Counted from the stretch's first letter, positions 14,811 to 24,631 are shown. The stretch is 25,574 nucleotides of DNA from CAVBBU01 sp963593765 (GCA_963593765.1 CAVBBU010000016.1:1-25574), one strand, 5' to 3'. Numbers and translations are program-made. The notes: generated by a model not told the origin, from the letters alone.

Positions 14811-15757
14811 AGCTTCCTTACTTTATTATACGCTTTTGGCATATGCCTTTCAAAGCTAAGCAGTGTTCTTTCTAAAAGTCCCAGCTCTCTTCTAAACCTA
14901 GCATATTCCGAAGCATATATTATATCCCAATCCTTACAATTAATACTACTTAGATATCTTATCCTTTTATATGCTCTTACACTTTCCTTGTGAAATCTAT
15001 ATTCGCTATGCCTGTCAAAATCCTTATACATAGCCTTCATTGCCTTAACATAGCTTCTTTGCTTTTCTATATAATTTCCAGAAAGCATATCCTGTGTCCA
15101 TGAGCCTGCTACAGCAAATCTGTACTTGCTCATAGGTCTGTCCATGTAATATGCACTTCCCCTTTCGGCAAGCATAAGCTGAAGTGGTATATCTCCTATA
15201 GGACAGTTTGTATAATAATCAGGCTGCTGTTTTACATATTCCGCTCTAAAAAAAAGACTTGCCGTAGGTATTTTAAGGCCAGATCCAACTATCTCACTAG
15301 CACTTACCACTCTGCTTTTTTTAAGAGGCCGCATAAGCGCCTTGTGAAGCTCTCCTCCCTCAGTTATAATCCTTGCACTATGAAAGCAAAGGTTACACTC
15401 CTTATGCTCATTCATATAATCAAACTGCAGCTGGAGCTTGTTTTCGTCGCACCACATATCATCGCCCTCGCACATAGCTACATATTCGCCCTGTGCCCTT
15501 GGGAAATTATATCTGCCAGATACATTAATAATTCCTATAGAATATTGATTTTGCGACTGAAGTATAGGCTTTATAATATCCGGATATCTGCTTTGATATT
15601 CTCTTATAATATCAGCTGTCTTATCTGTAGATGCATCATCATGGATAAGTATCTCAAAATCAAAGCTAGTCTTTTGAGATAGCATAGAATCCAGGGTATC
15701 TCTTATATATTTTTCATGATTATAGGTTATGCAGGATATAGAAACTAATGGCTTCAT
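14786..15757 (-). CDS. family 2 glycosyltransferase (GT1 of the locus)
   Basis: A 323-residue GT-A fold enzyme. The N-terminus has the GT2 nucleotide-sugar pattern: SISCITYNHEKYI at 6-18, HDDASTDKT at 39-47 and EGDDMW at 97-102, the metal/sugar binding acid motif. The C-terminal third is basic and probably sits on the membrane. I chose ATG at 15757 rather than 15769 because it overlaps the preceding stop as ATGA and is the correct distance from AGGAGA; the earlier ATG is only one or two bases from that ribosome site. It adds one sugar to the lipid-linked repeat unit; donor and acceptor are unknown. Confidence 0.9.
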   Translation of the reverse strand: MKPLVSISCITYNHEKYIRDTLDSMLSQKTSFDFEILIHDDASTDKTADIIREYQSRYPDIIKPILQSQNQYSIGIINVSGRYNFPRAQGEYVAMCEGDDMWCDENKLQLQFDYMNEHKECNLCFHSARIITEGGELHKALMRPLKKSRVVSASEIVGSGLKIPTASLFFRAEYVKQQPDYYTNCPIGDIPLQLMLAERGSAYYMDRPMSKYRFAVAGSWTQDMLSGNYIEKQRSYVKAMKAMYKDFDRHSEYRFHKESVRAYKRIRYLSSINCKDWDIIYASEYARFRRELGLLERTLLSFERHMPKAYNKVRKLWLGRKKQ

Positions 15758-16719
15758 ATATATATACATTCTCCTATGGTTCTATAAAGTGTATTATAGG
15801 TAAATCTATACTTTATTATATTTTTTATTTTATCAAATCTATTCATATCCTTCATAGCTATAAATGCATCTAAGACCTCTAGCTGATTAGCTGTAAGACT
15901 TTCTAAGTATATATTTCTAAAATCCTTTGCCTGCTCATATAGCCTTTTGTAATTATCTCTACTATTTTTATCTGCCGAGCTATCTGTAAGTCTATAAATA
16001 GTTTCCTTTATAAGCCCAGCCTTTTTCGCACCCAAAAGATTTTTTGAATGTTGCCTATACATATACGTTTTTCTATCGCTATAAAGTATAACTCCAAAGC
16101 AAGAGGCTATAAGTGCCATCCACTCATCATGCATATATGCATTTTCTGGCGGTGGATCAAGCAGCATGCTAAGAGGCTTATTAATTATCATAGCTGCACC
16201 TGTAACTACATTTTGAACTAACAGGTGATTAAGAGTATTATTTTTAGGATTAGCATTTTGATAGCGCATAAATGAATGTGCTATAGCATTTTCATTTTCA
16301 TCTACAACATTGGAGTCCGTATGTATAAGGATAGGCATATCGCCTCCATACTTTTTTTCAGCCTTATGCATAAGCCTTCTGCTTATCCTAATCTTATCCC
16401 TTTTCCATATATCATCCTGATCCGCACACATAATATAATTATATCTAGGGCACTGCGTATATATCATTCTTAGGAAATGCTTACACGCACTTCTAAAGCC
16501 GTCTCTTCTAATTATAAGCTCTATCTTATCCGGATGGGCATCACGAAACTGTCTTAGTATCTCGACAGTACCGTCACTAGATGCATCATCAGATATAATA
16601 AGATGCCAGTTTGTGTCCGTCTGATTAAGTATAGACTCTATCTGCCTTGCTATGTATTTTTCACCATTATAGGTACATAGGACTATTCCTATAGTATCCC
16701 CATTCTTGATGCTATCCAT
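15754..16719 (-). CDS. family 2 glycosyltransferase, rhamnosyltransferase-like (GT2 of the locus)
   Basis: A 321-residue GT2 enzyme with IVLCTYNGEKYI at 12-23, SDDASSDGT at 43-51 and the hallmark DQDDIW at 100-105. The DQDD(I/V)W motif is common in rhamnosyltransferases of Gram-positive rhamnan loci, and dTDP-rhamnose is made by genes in this locus, so rhamnose transfer is a reasonable inference. It overlaps the preceding gene by 31 bases and the following one by 4, indicating tight translational coupling. Start at 16719 is supported by AGGAG upstream. Confidence 0.9.
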   Translation of the reverse strand: MDSIKNGDTIGIVLCTYNGEKYIARQIESILNQTDTNWHLIISDDASSDGTVEILRQFRDAHPDKIELIIRRDGFRSACKHFLRMIYTQCPRYNYIMCADQDDIWKRDKIRISRRLMHKAEKKYGGDMPILIHTDSNVVDENENAIAHSFMRYQNANPKNNTLNHLLVQNVVTGAAMIINKPLSMLLDPPPENAYMHDEWMALIASCFGVILYSDRKTYMYRQHSKNLLGAKKAGLIKETIYRLTDSSADKNSRDNYKRLYEQAKDFRNIYLESLTANQLEVLDAFIAMKDMNRFDKIKNIIKYRFTYNTLYRTIGECIYI

Positions 16720-17594
16720 ATCTCTATATTAACTCCTGCAAAAAACAATTTGCTTATTAAAAGCTGCAGCCTACTTACTCCAAGATAATATGCATAATAA
16801 TGGAGCGTGCTTTTGTTTCTAAGCCTTTGCCTATTTATAAGACCTTTATATCTTTTTGAAATTGAGCTTGAATGTTTGTGAATATAAGACTGCCTAAGAA
16901 GTAAGGCACTTTTATATCCTATATTTTTAAGCTCATGCCCTAGTATATATTCCTCTGCATATAAAAAGACCTCTTCATCATAGCCTCCAGCCTCTAAGAA
17001 CTTATCTATATCTACAAGAAGAAGCGAACCCGGTACGGTATCTACATATACGCAGCTTTTATTTTTAAAGTAGCTCTCATTATAGCCTAGTATTCTAACA
17101 AGCAGCCTTCTGCTTATAGGTCCGCTTGATAATAGGTCATAAATCCATGGCCTAAGCGGCTGTGCAACCGGTGAATATATATTATTTTTTACGCTCCCCG
17201 GTATATTTAGCTGCTCATCTCTGTTATCTGTAGTCATAACCGGTGCTATAAGTGCAAGCTCCTTATGCCTTTTTAAAGTTGAAATAAGCTCTCTTATACC
17301 TTCTTCACTAAAGCTAGTATCCGGATTAGCTATAAGTGCCATGTCGGCTCCAAGCATCTCCTTTGCATATCTTATTCCAAGATTATTGCCTGCACCATAT
17401 CCATGATTGACCTTTGATTCAACTAAAATCATATTGCCCGATATGTAATTTTTAAGTCTTAATGCAGAATCGTCTGTCGAAGCATTATCAACTACTATTA
17501 TAGCATCAAAGCAGCTGTAGCCTTTTATGCTATCTAACAGCCCTATAGTTGTATCTACATCATTATAATTAAGAATTATCGCTGCTGTTTTCAT
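16689..17594 (-). CDS. family 2 glycosyltransferase, WbbL-like (GT3 of the locus)
   Basis: A 301-residue enzyme with AIILNYNDVDTT at 5-16, VVDNASTDDS at 34-43, NHGYGAGNNLGIRYA near 63-77 and NPDTSF at 90-95. This NYN / DNxSxD / N-x-GYG-x-GNN / NPD pattern is typical of the WbbL-type rhamnosyl and galactofuranosyl transferases. The locus makes both dTDP-rhamnose and UDP-Galf, so either could be the donor. It starts inside the end of the GT8 gene (26-base overlap) with AAGGAAGGAG upstream of ATG. Confidence 0.9.
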   Translation of the reverse strand: MKTAAIILNYNDVDTTIGLLDSIKGYSCFDAIIVVDNASTDDSALRLKNYISGNMILVESKVNHGYGAGNNLGIRYAKEMLGADMALIANPDTSFSEEGIRELISTLKRHKELALIAPVMTTDNRDEQLNIPGSVKNNIYSPVAQPLRPWIYDLLSSGPISRRLLVRILGYNESYFKNKSCVYVDTVPGSLLLVDIDKFLEAGGYDEEVFLYAEEYILGHELKNIGYKSALLLRQSYIHKHSSSISKRYKGLINRQRLRNKSTLHYYAYYLGVSRLQLLISKLFFAGVNIEIWIASRMGIL

Positions 17595-18570
17595 TTGCTC
17601 CTTCCTTAGCCTTCTTTAATCGCATTAGATACATATCACTTATTCTATCACGCACACTCGGTGCAAATACTGTAATAACATTCATCATATGATAGCTAAG
17701 CATATATAGTGGATTTGCCGCTTCCTTTTTTTCATCTGCCCACGGAGTCAGCTTTAAATATATATCATAAAGTACTCTGTATGGATTAAGATTATATTTC
17801 TTCCACGGCCTTTCATCCCCAGCAAAGTGAACTATTCTAGGATGCCTTATAGCATGCTCGTAAACCTTCCTTGGTATTCTTTTAAACCAAGCCGCCTTAG
17901 CTATTAAAGCATCATAGCTAAAATATCTATAGTTTGAAAAAAGGTTATAGGCTGGAGATATAGTTTTTATCTTCCCCTTTAGATAACCATTAATAGCATC
18001 CTGATCATTAAACAAGCACGCCGTGTGCATCCTCTTATGATACTCTATAATGCCACTTCCTATATTATTTTTTCTCCATGCATCCAGGTCTATTAATAAA
18101 ACTCCTGCATTGTAATAGGGCTCATTATCCTTTAGATCAAGATAGCTTAATGTCTCCTTATATATGGTTGGCTCAAGTGCGGCAGCTAATATATTCCCCT
18201 TAAGGTCTATATTCCAAAGGCCAGAAAGGCTTCCGCAAACAGCCGTATCACAGTCAAGATAAAGCACTCGGTTAGCCCCATGTGGAAGCAGCTCGCCTAT
18301 AAAAAGCCTGCTCATAGTAGTTATATTATATCTGCCTGTGTCTATATCATATCCAAGTCTAGCTTCTATATTATCTAGCTCTATAAAGCTTATATGCCTT
18401 TTAAATTGCCTTGCTATAAGCTCAAGCCCTTCCTTTGACTTGTCAGTAATTCCAGTAGATAAAATATATACATCTATAGTATCCTCTTTTCTATTATTAT
18501 CAAAAAGAGAATACATACTAACTGCCATATGTCTTACATAATTTTCATTAGATGCATATACTATATTCAT
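17569..18570 (-). CDS. family 8 glycosyltransferase (GT4 of the locus)
   Basis: A 333-residue retaining transferase of the LgtC/WaaJ type. It has VYASNENY at the N-terminus, the metal-binding D-x-D motif as YLDCDTAV (Asp106, Asp108), YYNAGVLLIDL, FNDQDAIN and HFAGDERPWKK, all diagnostic of GT8. The family transfers glucose or galactose from UDP-sugars. It begins four bases after the glf stop, with its ribosome site (AGGAT) at the end of glf. A basic tail suggests membrane association. Confidence 0.93.
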   Translation of the reverse strand: MNIVYASNENYVRHMAVSMYSLFDNNRKEDTIDVYILSTGITDKSKEGLELIARQFKRHISFIELDNIEARLGYDIDTGRYNITTMSRLFIGELLPHGANRVLYLDCDTAVCGSLSGLWNIDLKGNILAAALEPTIYKETLSYLDLKDNEPYYNAGVLLIDLDAWRKNNIGSGIIEYHKRMHTACLFNDQDAINGYLKGKIKTISPAYNLFSNYRYFSYDALIAKAAWFKRIPRKVYEHAIRHPRIVHFAGDERPWKKYNLNPYRVLYDIYLKLTPWADEKKEAANPLYMLSYHMMNVITVFAPSVRDRISDMYLMRLKKAKEGANENSSDNS

Positions 18571-18574
18571 AAGC

Positions 18575-19675
18575 TTATCCTATAATTTCTTTAGACTTTT
18601 TCATAGCCTCTTCTATAATCTTATCCATATCCAGATACTTGTACATACCTAGTCTACCGCCAAAGACTATCTTATCCTTTAGCTTGTCAGCCTTTTCTGC
18701 ATACTTTTTGTAAAGCTCATTATTTCTATCATTATTAACAGGATAGTAAGGCTCTAAGCCCTTTTCCCATGTTGCAGGATACTCATGTGTAACTATAGTA
18801 TATTCCTGCTGCACTCCATAAAAATGGCAATGCTCAATCATTCTAGTATAAGGAACCTCTGCCTCTGTAAAGTTCATAACCGCACAGCCCATATAATTTG
18901 GAATATCCATTCGCTCATGCTCAAATCTAAGACTTCTGTACTCTAGCTCACCAAGGCTGTAATCAAAGTATTCGTCTATAGTTCCTGTATATACTATAAG
19001 CTTAGCACAGCTGTCATAGTAATCTCTGTTAGATAGGTAATCCTCGCCTAGTTTAATATCACAGCCCTCAAACATTTTCTTTATAAGTGGGTTGTAGCCT
19101 GCCTGAGGTATGCCCTGATACTTATCATTAAAATAATTATTATCATAGGTATATCTTACAGGAAGCCTCTTTATGATAAATGCCGGAAGCTCCTCGCACT
19201 TTTTGCCCCACTGCTTTTCGGTATATCCTTCTACCAGCTTTTTATATATATCTGTTCCAACTAGGCTGATAGCCTGCTCCTTAAGATTTTTTGGCTCGCC
19301 CTTAATAGCCTTTTTTTGCTCGTCTATAATCTTCTTTGCTTCATCCGGTGTGTTAATCCCCCAAAGCTGATGGAAGGTGTTCATGTTAAACGGAAGATTG
19401 TATAGCTCCCCCTTATAATTTGCTATAGGGCTGTTAGTATATCTGTTAAACTCTGTAAGTGAATTTACAAAGTCCCACACCTCCTTGTTGCTGGTATGGA
19501 ATATATGTGCACCATAGGTATGTACATGTATATCCTTTTCATCATCGCAATAAAGGTTGCCACCAAGAGTATTCCTTTTGTCTATAACAAGGCATTTCTT
19601 TCCTGCCTTAGTTGCATTATATGCGATTACTGCATTATACAGTCCTGCTCCAACTAATAGTAAATCGTATTGCAT
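18575..19675 (-). CDS. glf: UDP-galactopyranose mutase
   Basis: A 366-residue flavoenzyme converting UDP-galactopyranose to UDP-galactofuranose. The FAD-binding N-terminus is YDLLLVGAGLYNAVIA, followed by VIDKRNTLGGNLY and GAHIFHTSNKEVWDFVN. Other family motifs include YTEKQWGKKCEELP and RLPVRYTYDNNYFNDKYQGIPQAGY, the latter with one of the conserved arginines. Length is standard. A GGAGGG ribosome site lies before ATG and the gene follows leuA by 18 bases. Its presence says the glycan contains galactofuranose. Confidence 0.97.
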   Translation of the reverse strand: MQYDLLLVGAGLYNAVIAYNATKAGKKCLVIDKRNTLGGNLYCDDEKDIHVHTYGAHIFHTSNKEVWDFVNSLTEFNRYTNSPIANYKGELYNLPFNMNTFHQLWGINTPDEAKKIIDEQKKAIKGEPKNLKEQAISLVGTDIYKKLVEGYTEKQWGKKCEELPAFIIKRLPVRYTYDNNYFNDKYQGIPQAGYNPLIKKMFEGCDIKLGEDYLSNRDYYDSCAKLIVYTGTIDEYFDYSLGELEYRSLRFEHERMDIPNYMGCAVMNFTEAEVPYTRMIEHCHFYGVQQEYTIVTHEYPATWEKGLEPYYPVNNDRNNELYKKYAEKADKLKDKIVFGGRLGMYKYLDMDKIIEEAMKKSKEIIG

Positions 19676-19693
19676 ATATATCCCTCCGTCCTT

Positions 19694-21367
19694 TTATTTT
19701 GAATAATAAAGTCTATTTACTGCAGAGAAAATACCTCTTAGCGATGCCCTAGTAATGTTACTAGATATTCCAACGCCATATGTGGTTCTTCCTGTAGGTA
19801 TATCAAGCACATGTATATAAGATGCCGCCTGTGCATTTGATCCGGAATTTAGTGCATGCTCACTATAATCAAGCACCTTCATATTTATTCCAAGTGTTTT
19901 ATCAAGCCCTATCTTAACTGCATCTATAGGTCCGTTACCAACTCCCTCAAAATACTTCTCAGCTCCATCATCTGTATATGTTACCTTAACCAAGGTCGCA
20001 AACTCGTCTTCACCTATCTCTGTATCAGTAATTACACACTTCTTAAAGTGCATAGGCTCTTTTTTCTCCAAGTAATTATTCTTAAACTCTGCAAATATTC
20101 TCTCCGGAGATACCTCTCCCTCAGTCTCAGATATCCTTTGTATAATATCTGCAAATTCCTTTTGCATACCCTTAGGCAGCTTAAAGCCGTAGAAGGAATC
20201 CATAATAAATGCAACTCCGCCTCTTCCAGACTGCGAATTAATTCTAACAACCGGCTCGTACTCTCTTCCTATGTCGCTAGGATCTATAGGCAGATAAGGA
20301 ACCTCCCAATAAGGATTATTCCTCTCCTTCATAGCCTTTAAGCCCTTATTAATAGCATCCTGATGTGAACCAGAAAATGCCGTAAATACAAGCTGTCCTG
20401 CATATGGATGCCTAGGATCTATACTCATCTTAGTGCATCTTTCATATACATCTATAATCTCTCTTATATTACTTATATTAAGCTTAGGATCTATGCCATT
20501 AGAGTACATGTTATAGGCTACATTAAGTATATCTACATTACCAGTTCTCTCGCCATTGCCAAAAAGTGTTCCCTCTACTCTTTGTGCTCCTGCAAGAAGT
20601 GCAAGCTCTGTTGCTGCAATTCCTGTTCCTCTATCATTATGCGGATGAACACTAAGTATAATAGAATCTCTATTTTTAAAATGCTTATTCATCCACTCTA
20701 TCTGGTCTGCATATACATTAGGTGTAGTAAGCTCTACTGTAGACGGAAGATTAATTATTATCTTATTATCCTCAGTTGCACCCCAAGCCTTTTGCACAGC
20801 GGTACATATCTCTAGTGCAAAGTCTAGCTCTGTTCCTGTAAAGCTCTCAGGCGAATATTCAAGTGTTATATTGCCCTCATGCCCCTTCATATATTTTTTA
20901 ACCATAGCAACACCATCTAATGCTATGTCTATTATCTCATTTTTATCCTTACCAAAAACAACATCTCTTTGAAGCACTGATGTAGAATTATATATATGCA
21001 CTATACTATTTTTAATTCCCTCTATAGCCTCAAAGGTTCTTCTAACTAGGTGATCTCTGCACTGCGTAAGCACCTGCACAGTAACATCATCCGGAATTAG
21101 CTTTCTGTCTACGAGCTGTCTTAGAAAATCAAACTCGATCTGTGAAGCTGCAGGAAAGCCTATCTCTATCTCCTTAAAGCCCAGCTTTATAAGAAGATTA
21201 AACATCTCTACCTTTTCCTCAACATCCATAGGCTCAACTAGTGCCTGATTTCCATCTCTTAGATCCACAGAGCACCAGATAGGTGCTTTTTTTATATGCT
21301 TTTCCGGCCATTTTCTCTCCGGATAATATATATCCGGCATACTTTTATAACGCTCTATATGATACAT
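19694..21367 (-). CDS. leuA: 2-isopropylmalate synthase (long, type 2)
   Basis: A 557-residue enzyme that condenses acetyl-CoA with 2-oxoisovalerate, the first step of leucine synthesis. The TIM-barrel has WCSVDLRDGNQAL (metal Asp near 35-38), HIYNSTS, the metal site VHPHNDRGT (His241, His243) and GNGERTGN. The C-terminal regulatory domain ends TYGVGISSNITRAS. Its size matches the type 2 group. GGGGGA lies six bases before ATG. It sits between glmM and glf with only 16- and 18-base gaps, so it is co-transcribed with sugar genes although leuB, leuC and leuD are not in view. There is no room for a T-box or leader attenuator directly upstream. Confidence 0.96.
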   Translation of the reverse strand: MYHIERYKSMPDIYYPERKWPEKHIKKAPIWCSVDLRDGNQALVEPMDVEEKVEMFNLLIKLGFKEIEIGFPAASQIEFDFLRQLVDRKLIPDDVTVQVLTQCRDHLVRRTFEAIEGIKNSIVHIYNSTSVLQRDVVFGKDKNEIIDIALDGVAMVKKYMKGHEGNITLEYSPESFTGTELDFALEICTAVQKAWGATEDNKIIINLPSTVELTTPNVYADQIEWMNKHFKNRDSIILSVHPHNDRGTGIAATELALLAGAQRVEGTLFGNGERTGNVDILNVAYNMYSNGIDPKLNISNIREIIDVYERCTKMSIDPRHPYAGQLVFTAFSGSHQDAINKGLKAMKERNNPYWEVPYLPIDPSDIGREYEPVVRINSQSGRGGVAFIMDSFYGFKLPKGMQKEFADIIQRISETEGEVSPERIFAEFKNNYLEKKEPMHFKKCVITDTEIGEDEFATLVKVTYTDDGAEKYFEGVGNGPIDAVKIGLDKTLGINMKVLDYSEHALNSGSNAQAASYIHVLDIPTGRTTYGVGISSNITRASLRGIFSAVNRLYYSK

Positions 21368-21383
21368 CTAAATCCCCCAATAT

Positions 21384-22739
21384 TTATTCTATAACAAGCC
21401 CCTCTGACTTCATTACATCTATAATCTCATCTACACATTTATTGCAAAGCTCCATAGTCTTTGCCTCAACCATAACTCTAACAAGTGGCTCTGTACCGCT
21501 AGCCCTAAGAAGTATTCTTCCATCATCTCCAAGGCTCTTGCTGACCTTATCTACTGCCTCTTTTACCTTAGGATGCTCCTGCGCTGCATTTTTGTCCTCT
21601 ACCCTTACGTTCTTAAGCACCTGCGGATATATAGTAACCTCTGAAGAGAGTCTTGCAAGGCTTTGCTTTTTTTCTAGCACAACCTCCATAAGCTTAAGTG
21701 AGGTAAGTATTCCGTCTCCTGTAGTTGCATGCTTTGAGAATATTATATGACCTGACTGCTCACCGCCTAAGCAGTTGCCATTTTTTTGCATATTCTCATA
21801 TACATACTTATCACCTACTGCAGTTTTTTCGTATGATATTCCCTCTCTGTCAAATGCCTTATAAAGACCTAGGTTTGACATTATAGTAGTAACTACTGTC
21901 TTATTATATAATGTTCCCTGATCCTTCATATACTTGCCGCATATGTATAGTATAAGGTCACCGTCTACTACCTTTCCATTTTCATCTACCGCAAGACATC
22001 TGTCTGCATCGCCATCATATGCAAAGCCTATATCACAGCCATTTTCCTTTACAAACTCACATAGCCCCTCTATATGAGTAGAGCCGCAATCCTTATTAAT
22101 ATTAAGACCATCCGGCTTATCATTGATAACAAAGGTATCTGCTCCTAATGCATCAAATACATTTTTTGCTATAGATGATGCAGAGCCATTTGCACAGTCA
22201 AGTGCGACCTTCATTCCCTTAAAGGATCTTGTTGCTATAGATATAAGATAGCCTATATATCTGTTTCTTCCTGCTGCATAGTCTGTAGTTCTTCCTATTT
22301 TCTCTCTGGTAGCAAGCTCGACTCCGGAGGTATCTCCATCAAGATAGGCTTCGATTTTTCCTATAATATCCTCGCTAAGCTTTTCACCATTGCCATTTAA
22401 AAGCTTTATTCCATTATCATAATAAGGATTATGACTTGCACTAATCATAATCCCACAATCAAAGTCCTCCGTTCTAACTACATATGATACACTCGGAGTT
22501 GTAGTTACATGCAAAAGATATACATCTGCTCCGGATGCAGTAAGCCCGGCAACTAATGAATATTCAAACATATAGCTAGATCTTCTTGTATCCTTACCTA
22601 TAACTACTCTTGCTCTATCCTGCTTTGAATTTTTGCTATAATAGGCTCCTAAAAATCTCCCAACCTTATATGCAGCCTCAACCGTTAAGGCAACATTTGC
22701 CTCGCCTCTATAGCCATCTGTTCCAAAATACTTTCCCAT
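21384..22739 (-). CDS. glmM: phosphoglucosamine mutase
   Basis: A 451-residue alpha-D-phosphohexomutase that converts GlcN-6-P to GlcN-1-P on the way to UDP-GlcNAc. It begins GKYFGTDGYRGEAN, has the active serine in MISASHNPYYDNG (Ser102), the magnesium loop YDGDADRC, the sugar loop GGEQSGH and the phosphate loop RASGTEPLVRVM. All key residues are present. The ATG follows the rfbD stop with no gap, and the ribosome site AGAAGGA is inside rfbD. A related phosphomannomutase/phosphoglucomutase activity is possible, but sequence and length favour GlmM. Confidence 0.92.
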   Translation of the reverse strand: MGKYFGTDGYRGEANVALTVEAAYKVGRFLGAYYSKNSKQDRARVVIGKDTRRSSYMFEYSLVAGLTASGADVYLLHVTTTPSVSYVVRTEDFDCGIMISASHNPYYDNGIKLLNGNGEKLSEDIIGKIEAYLDGDTSGVELATREKIGRTTDYAAGRNRYIGYLISIATRSFKGMKVALDCANGSASSIAKNVFDALGADTFVINDKPDGLNINKDCGSTHIEGLCEFVKENGCDIGFAYDGDADRCLAVDENGKVVDGDLILYICGKYMKDQGTLYNKTVVTTIMSNLGLYKAFDREGISYEKTAVGDKYVYENMQKNGNCLGGEQSGHIIFSKHATTGDGILTSLKLMEVVLEKKQSLARLSSEVTIYPQVLKNVRVEDKNAAQEHPKVKEAVDKVSKSLGDDGRILLRASGTEPLVRVMVEAKTMELCNKCVDEIIDVMKSEGLVIE

Positions 22740-23609
22740 CTATACTAATCCTTCTTTTTTAAGTACTTCTATATAACGCGAAAGTGCGTCCTGCCATGTC
22801 GGCATTAGCTTAAATCCGTTTTCTGTAAGCTTAGACTTATCCATCCTTGAATTGTGCGGTCTTTTTGCCTTAGCGGCAAATGCCTCCGAGCTTACTGCGG
22901 TTACCTTAACATCAAGACCTGTCTGCTTATATATCTCTAGTGCATAATCATACCAAGAGCAAAGTCCTTCATTAGTTGCATGATATCTTCCATACTTATC
23001 TGTCTGTATCATGTCTACAAGAAGTCTTGCAAGATCTGGCGTATAGGTCGGAGAGCCAACCTGATCATTAATTACGCTTACAGCTCCTCTTTCCTTTCCA
23101 AGCTTAATCATAGTCTTTACAAAGTTGTTTCCACGAAGTCCAAATACCCAAGAGATTCTTACTATAAAATAATTCTTTACATACTTTTCTACAGCAAGCT
23201 CTCCCTCATACTTCATCTGACCGTATACATTAAGCGGATGCCTAGTATCATCAGGCTCCCAAGGCCTCGTTCCCTCTCCGTCAAATACATAGTCAGTGCT
23301 TATATACATCATAACAAGTCCATGCTTATCACATGCCTTTGCTATGTTTTCTGTTCCTGTTGCATTGATCAGTCTTACAAGTCCCGGCTCATCCTCTGCT
23401 TTATCAACTGCAGTATGTGCGGCACAGTGTATAATCGCATCCAGTCCACCATTATTACATTCTCTGCCTATGACCTCATCAACCTGAATCTCATCAGTTA
23501 TATCCATCTCATCTATATCTACACCAACTGCAGATATATTTCTTTTTGACAGCTCTGCCATAAGGTCTGTTCCTAGCTGTCCCATAGCTCCTGTAACAAG
23601 TATTCGCAT
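22740..23609 (-). CDS. rfbD: dTDP-4-dehydrorhamnose reductase
   Basis: A 289-residue short-chain dehydrogenase, the last step of dTDP-L-rhamnose synthesis. The NAD(P) motif is VTGAMGQLGTDL (5-16), the catalytic Thr105 lies in ISTDYVFDG, and the Tyr129-x3-Lys133 pair in YGQMKYEGE. Length is typical. It overlaps the rfbB stop by one base (TAATG), so translation is coupled. Confidence 0.96.
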   Translation of the reverse strand: MRILVTGAMGQLGTDLMAELSKRNISAVGVDIDEMDITDEIQVDEVIGRECNNGGLDAIIHCAAHTAVDKAEDEPGLVRLINATGTENIAKACDKHGLVMMYISTDYVFDGEGTRPWEPDDTRHPLNVYGQMKYEGELAVEKYVKNYFIVRISWVFGLRGNNFVKTMIKLGKERGAVSVINDQVGSPTYTPDLARLLVDMIQTDKYGRYHATNEGLCSWYDYALEIYKQTGLDVKVTAVSSEAFAAKAKRPHNSRMDKSKLTENGFKLMPTWQDALSRYIEVLKKEGLV

Positions 23610-24631
23610 TATAATCTCTCTCCATACATCTTATCAAAATATTTGGTATACTCACCACTTATGATATTCTTCCACCAGTCCTCATTATCTAGGTACCACT
23701 GGATAGTTTTTTGTATTCCTGTATCGAAATTATATTCCGGCTTCCAGCCAAGCTCTGTTTCTATCTTAGTTGGATCTATAGCATATCTTCTGTCATGTCC
23801 CGGTCTGTCTGTAACAAATTTTATAAGGCTCTCCGGCTTGTTAAGTGCCTTAAGTATAGTCTTAACAACCTCAAGATTAGTTCTCTCATTGTGTCCGCCT
23901 ATGTTATATATCTCGCCCTCTTTGCCATTTCTTACAACTAGATCTATAGCCTTGCAGTGGTCGGTAACATATAGCCAGTCTCGAACATTGTCCCCTTTCC
24001 CATATACAGGAAGCTCCTCGTCTGCAAGAGCTCTGCTTATAATTAATGGTATAAGCTTTTCTGGGAAATGATACGGTCCGTAATTGTTTGAGCAGCGTGA
24101 TATAGTAACAGGAAGTCCGTAGGTTCTGTGGTATGCAAGTACAAAAAGATCTGCACTCGCCTTTGCAGATGAATATGGGCTTGATGTATGAAGCGGAGTT
24201 TTCTCTGTAAAGAAAAGGTCTGGTCTATCTAGCGGAAGATCTCCATATACCTCATCTGTAGAAACCTGATGGTATCTTTTTATGCCGTACTTTTTGCATG
24301 CATCAAGAAGCGTTGTTGTTCCTACTACATTAGTCCTAACAAAAATTTCAGGATCTGTTATAGAGCGGTCTACATGGCTTTCAGCCGCAAAGTTTATAAC
24401 AACGTCCGGCTTTTCCTTTTCAAACAAATCAAATATGAATTTCCTGTCTGCTATGTCGCCCTTTACAAATTTGTAGTTTGGCATATTCTCAACCGGCTTA
24501 AGTGTTTCGAGGTTGCCTGCATAGGTAAGCATATCCAGATTTATTATCATATCATCCGGATAAGTATTAACCATATATTGAACAAAATTACCGCCTATAA
24601 AGCCTGCACCGCCTGTAACTATAATCTTCAT
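23609..24631 (-). CDS. rfbB: dTDP-glucose 4,6-dehydratase
   Basis: A 340-residue enzyme, second step of dTDP-rhamnose synthesis. It has the Rossmann motif TGGAGFIGGNF (6-16), the catalytic Thr125-Asp126-Glu127 in VSTDEVYGD, Tyr153-x3-Lys157 in SPYSSAKASAD, and SRCSNNYGPYHFPEKLIPL. These are diagnostic. AGGAGA lies about nine bases before ATG, and rfbA ends 27 bases upstream. Confidence 0.97.
   Translation of the reverse strand: MKIIVTGGAGFIGGNFVQYMVNTYPDDMIINLDMLTYAGNLETLKPVENMPNYKFVKGDIADRKFIFDLFEKEKPDVVINFAAESHVDRSITDPEIFVRTNVVGTTTLLDACKKYGIKRYHQVSTDEVYGDLPLDRPDLFFTEKTPLHTSSPYSSAKASADLFVLAYHRTYGLPVTISRCSNNYGPYHFPEKLIPLIISRALADEELPVYGKGDNVRDWLYVTDHCKAIDLVVRNGKEGEIYNIGGHNERTNLEVVKTILKALNKPESLIKFVTDRPGHDRRYAIDPTKIETELGWKPEYNFDTGIQKTIQWYLDNEDWWKNIISGEYTKYFDKMYGERL

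Noticed and set aside
21368..21383. T-box or leader-peptide attenuator for leuA
   Set aside because: Only 16 bases separate leuA from glmM, so there is no space for one.
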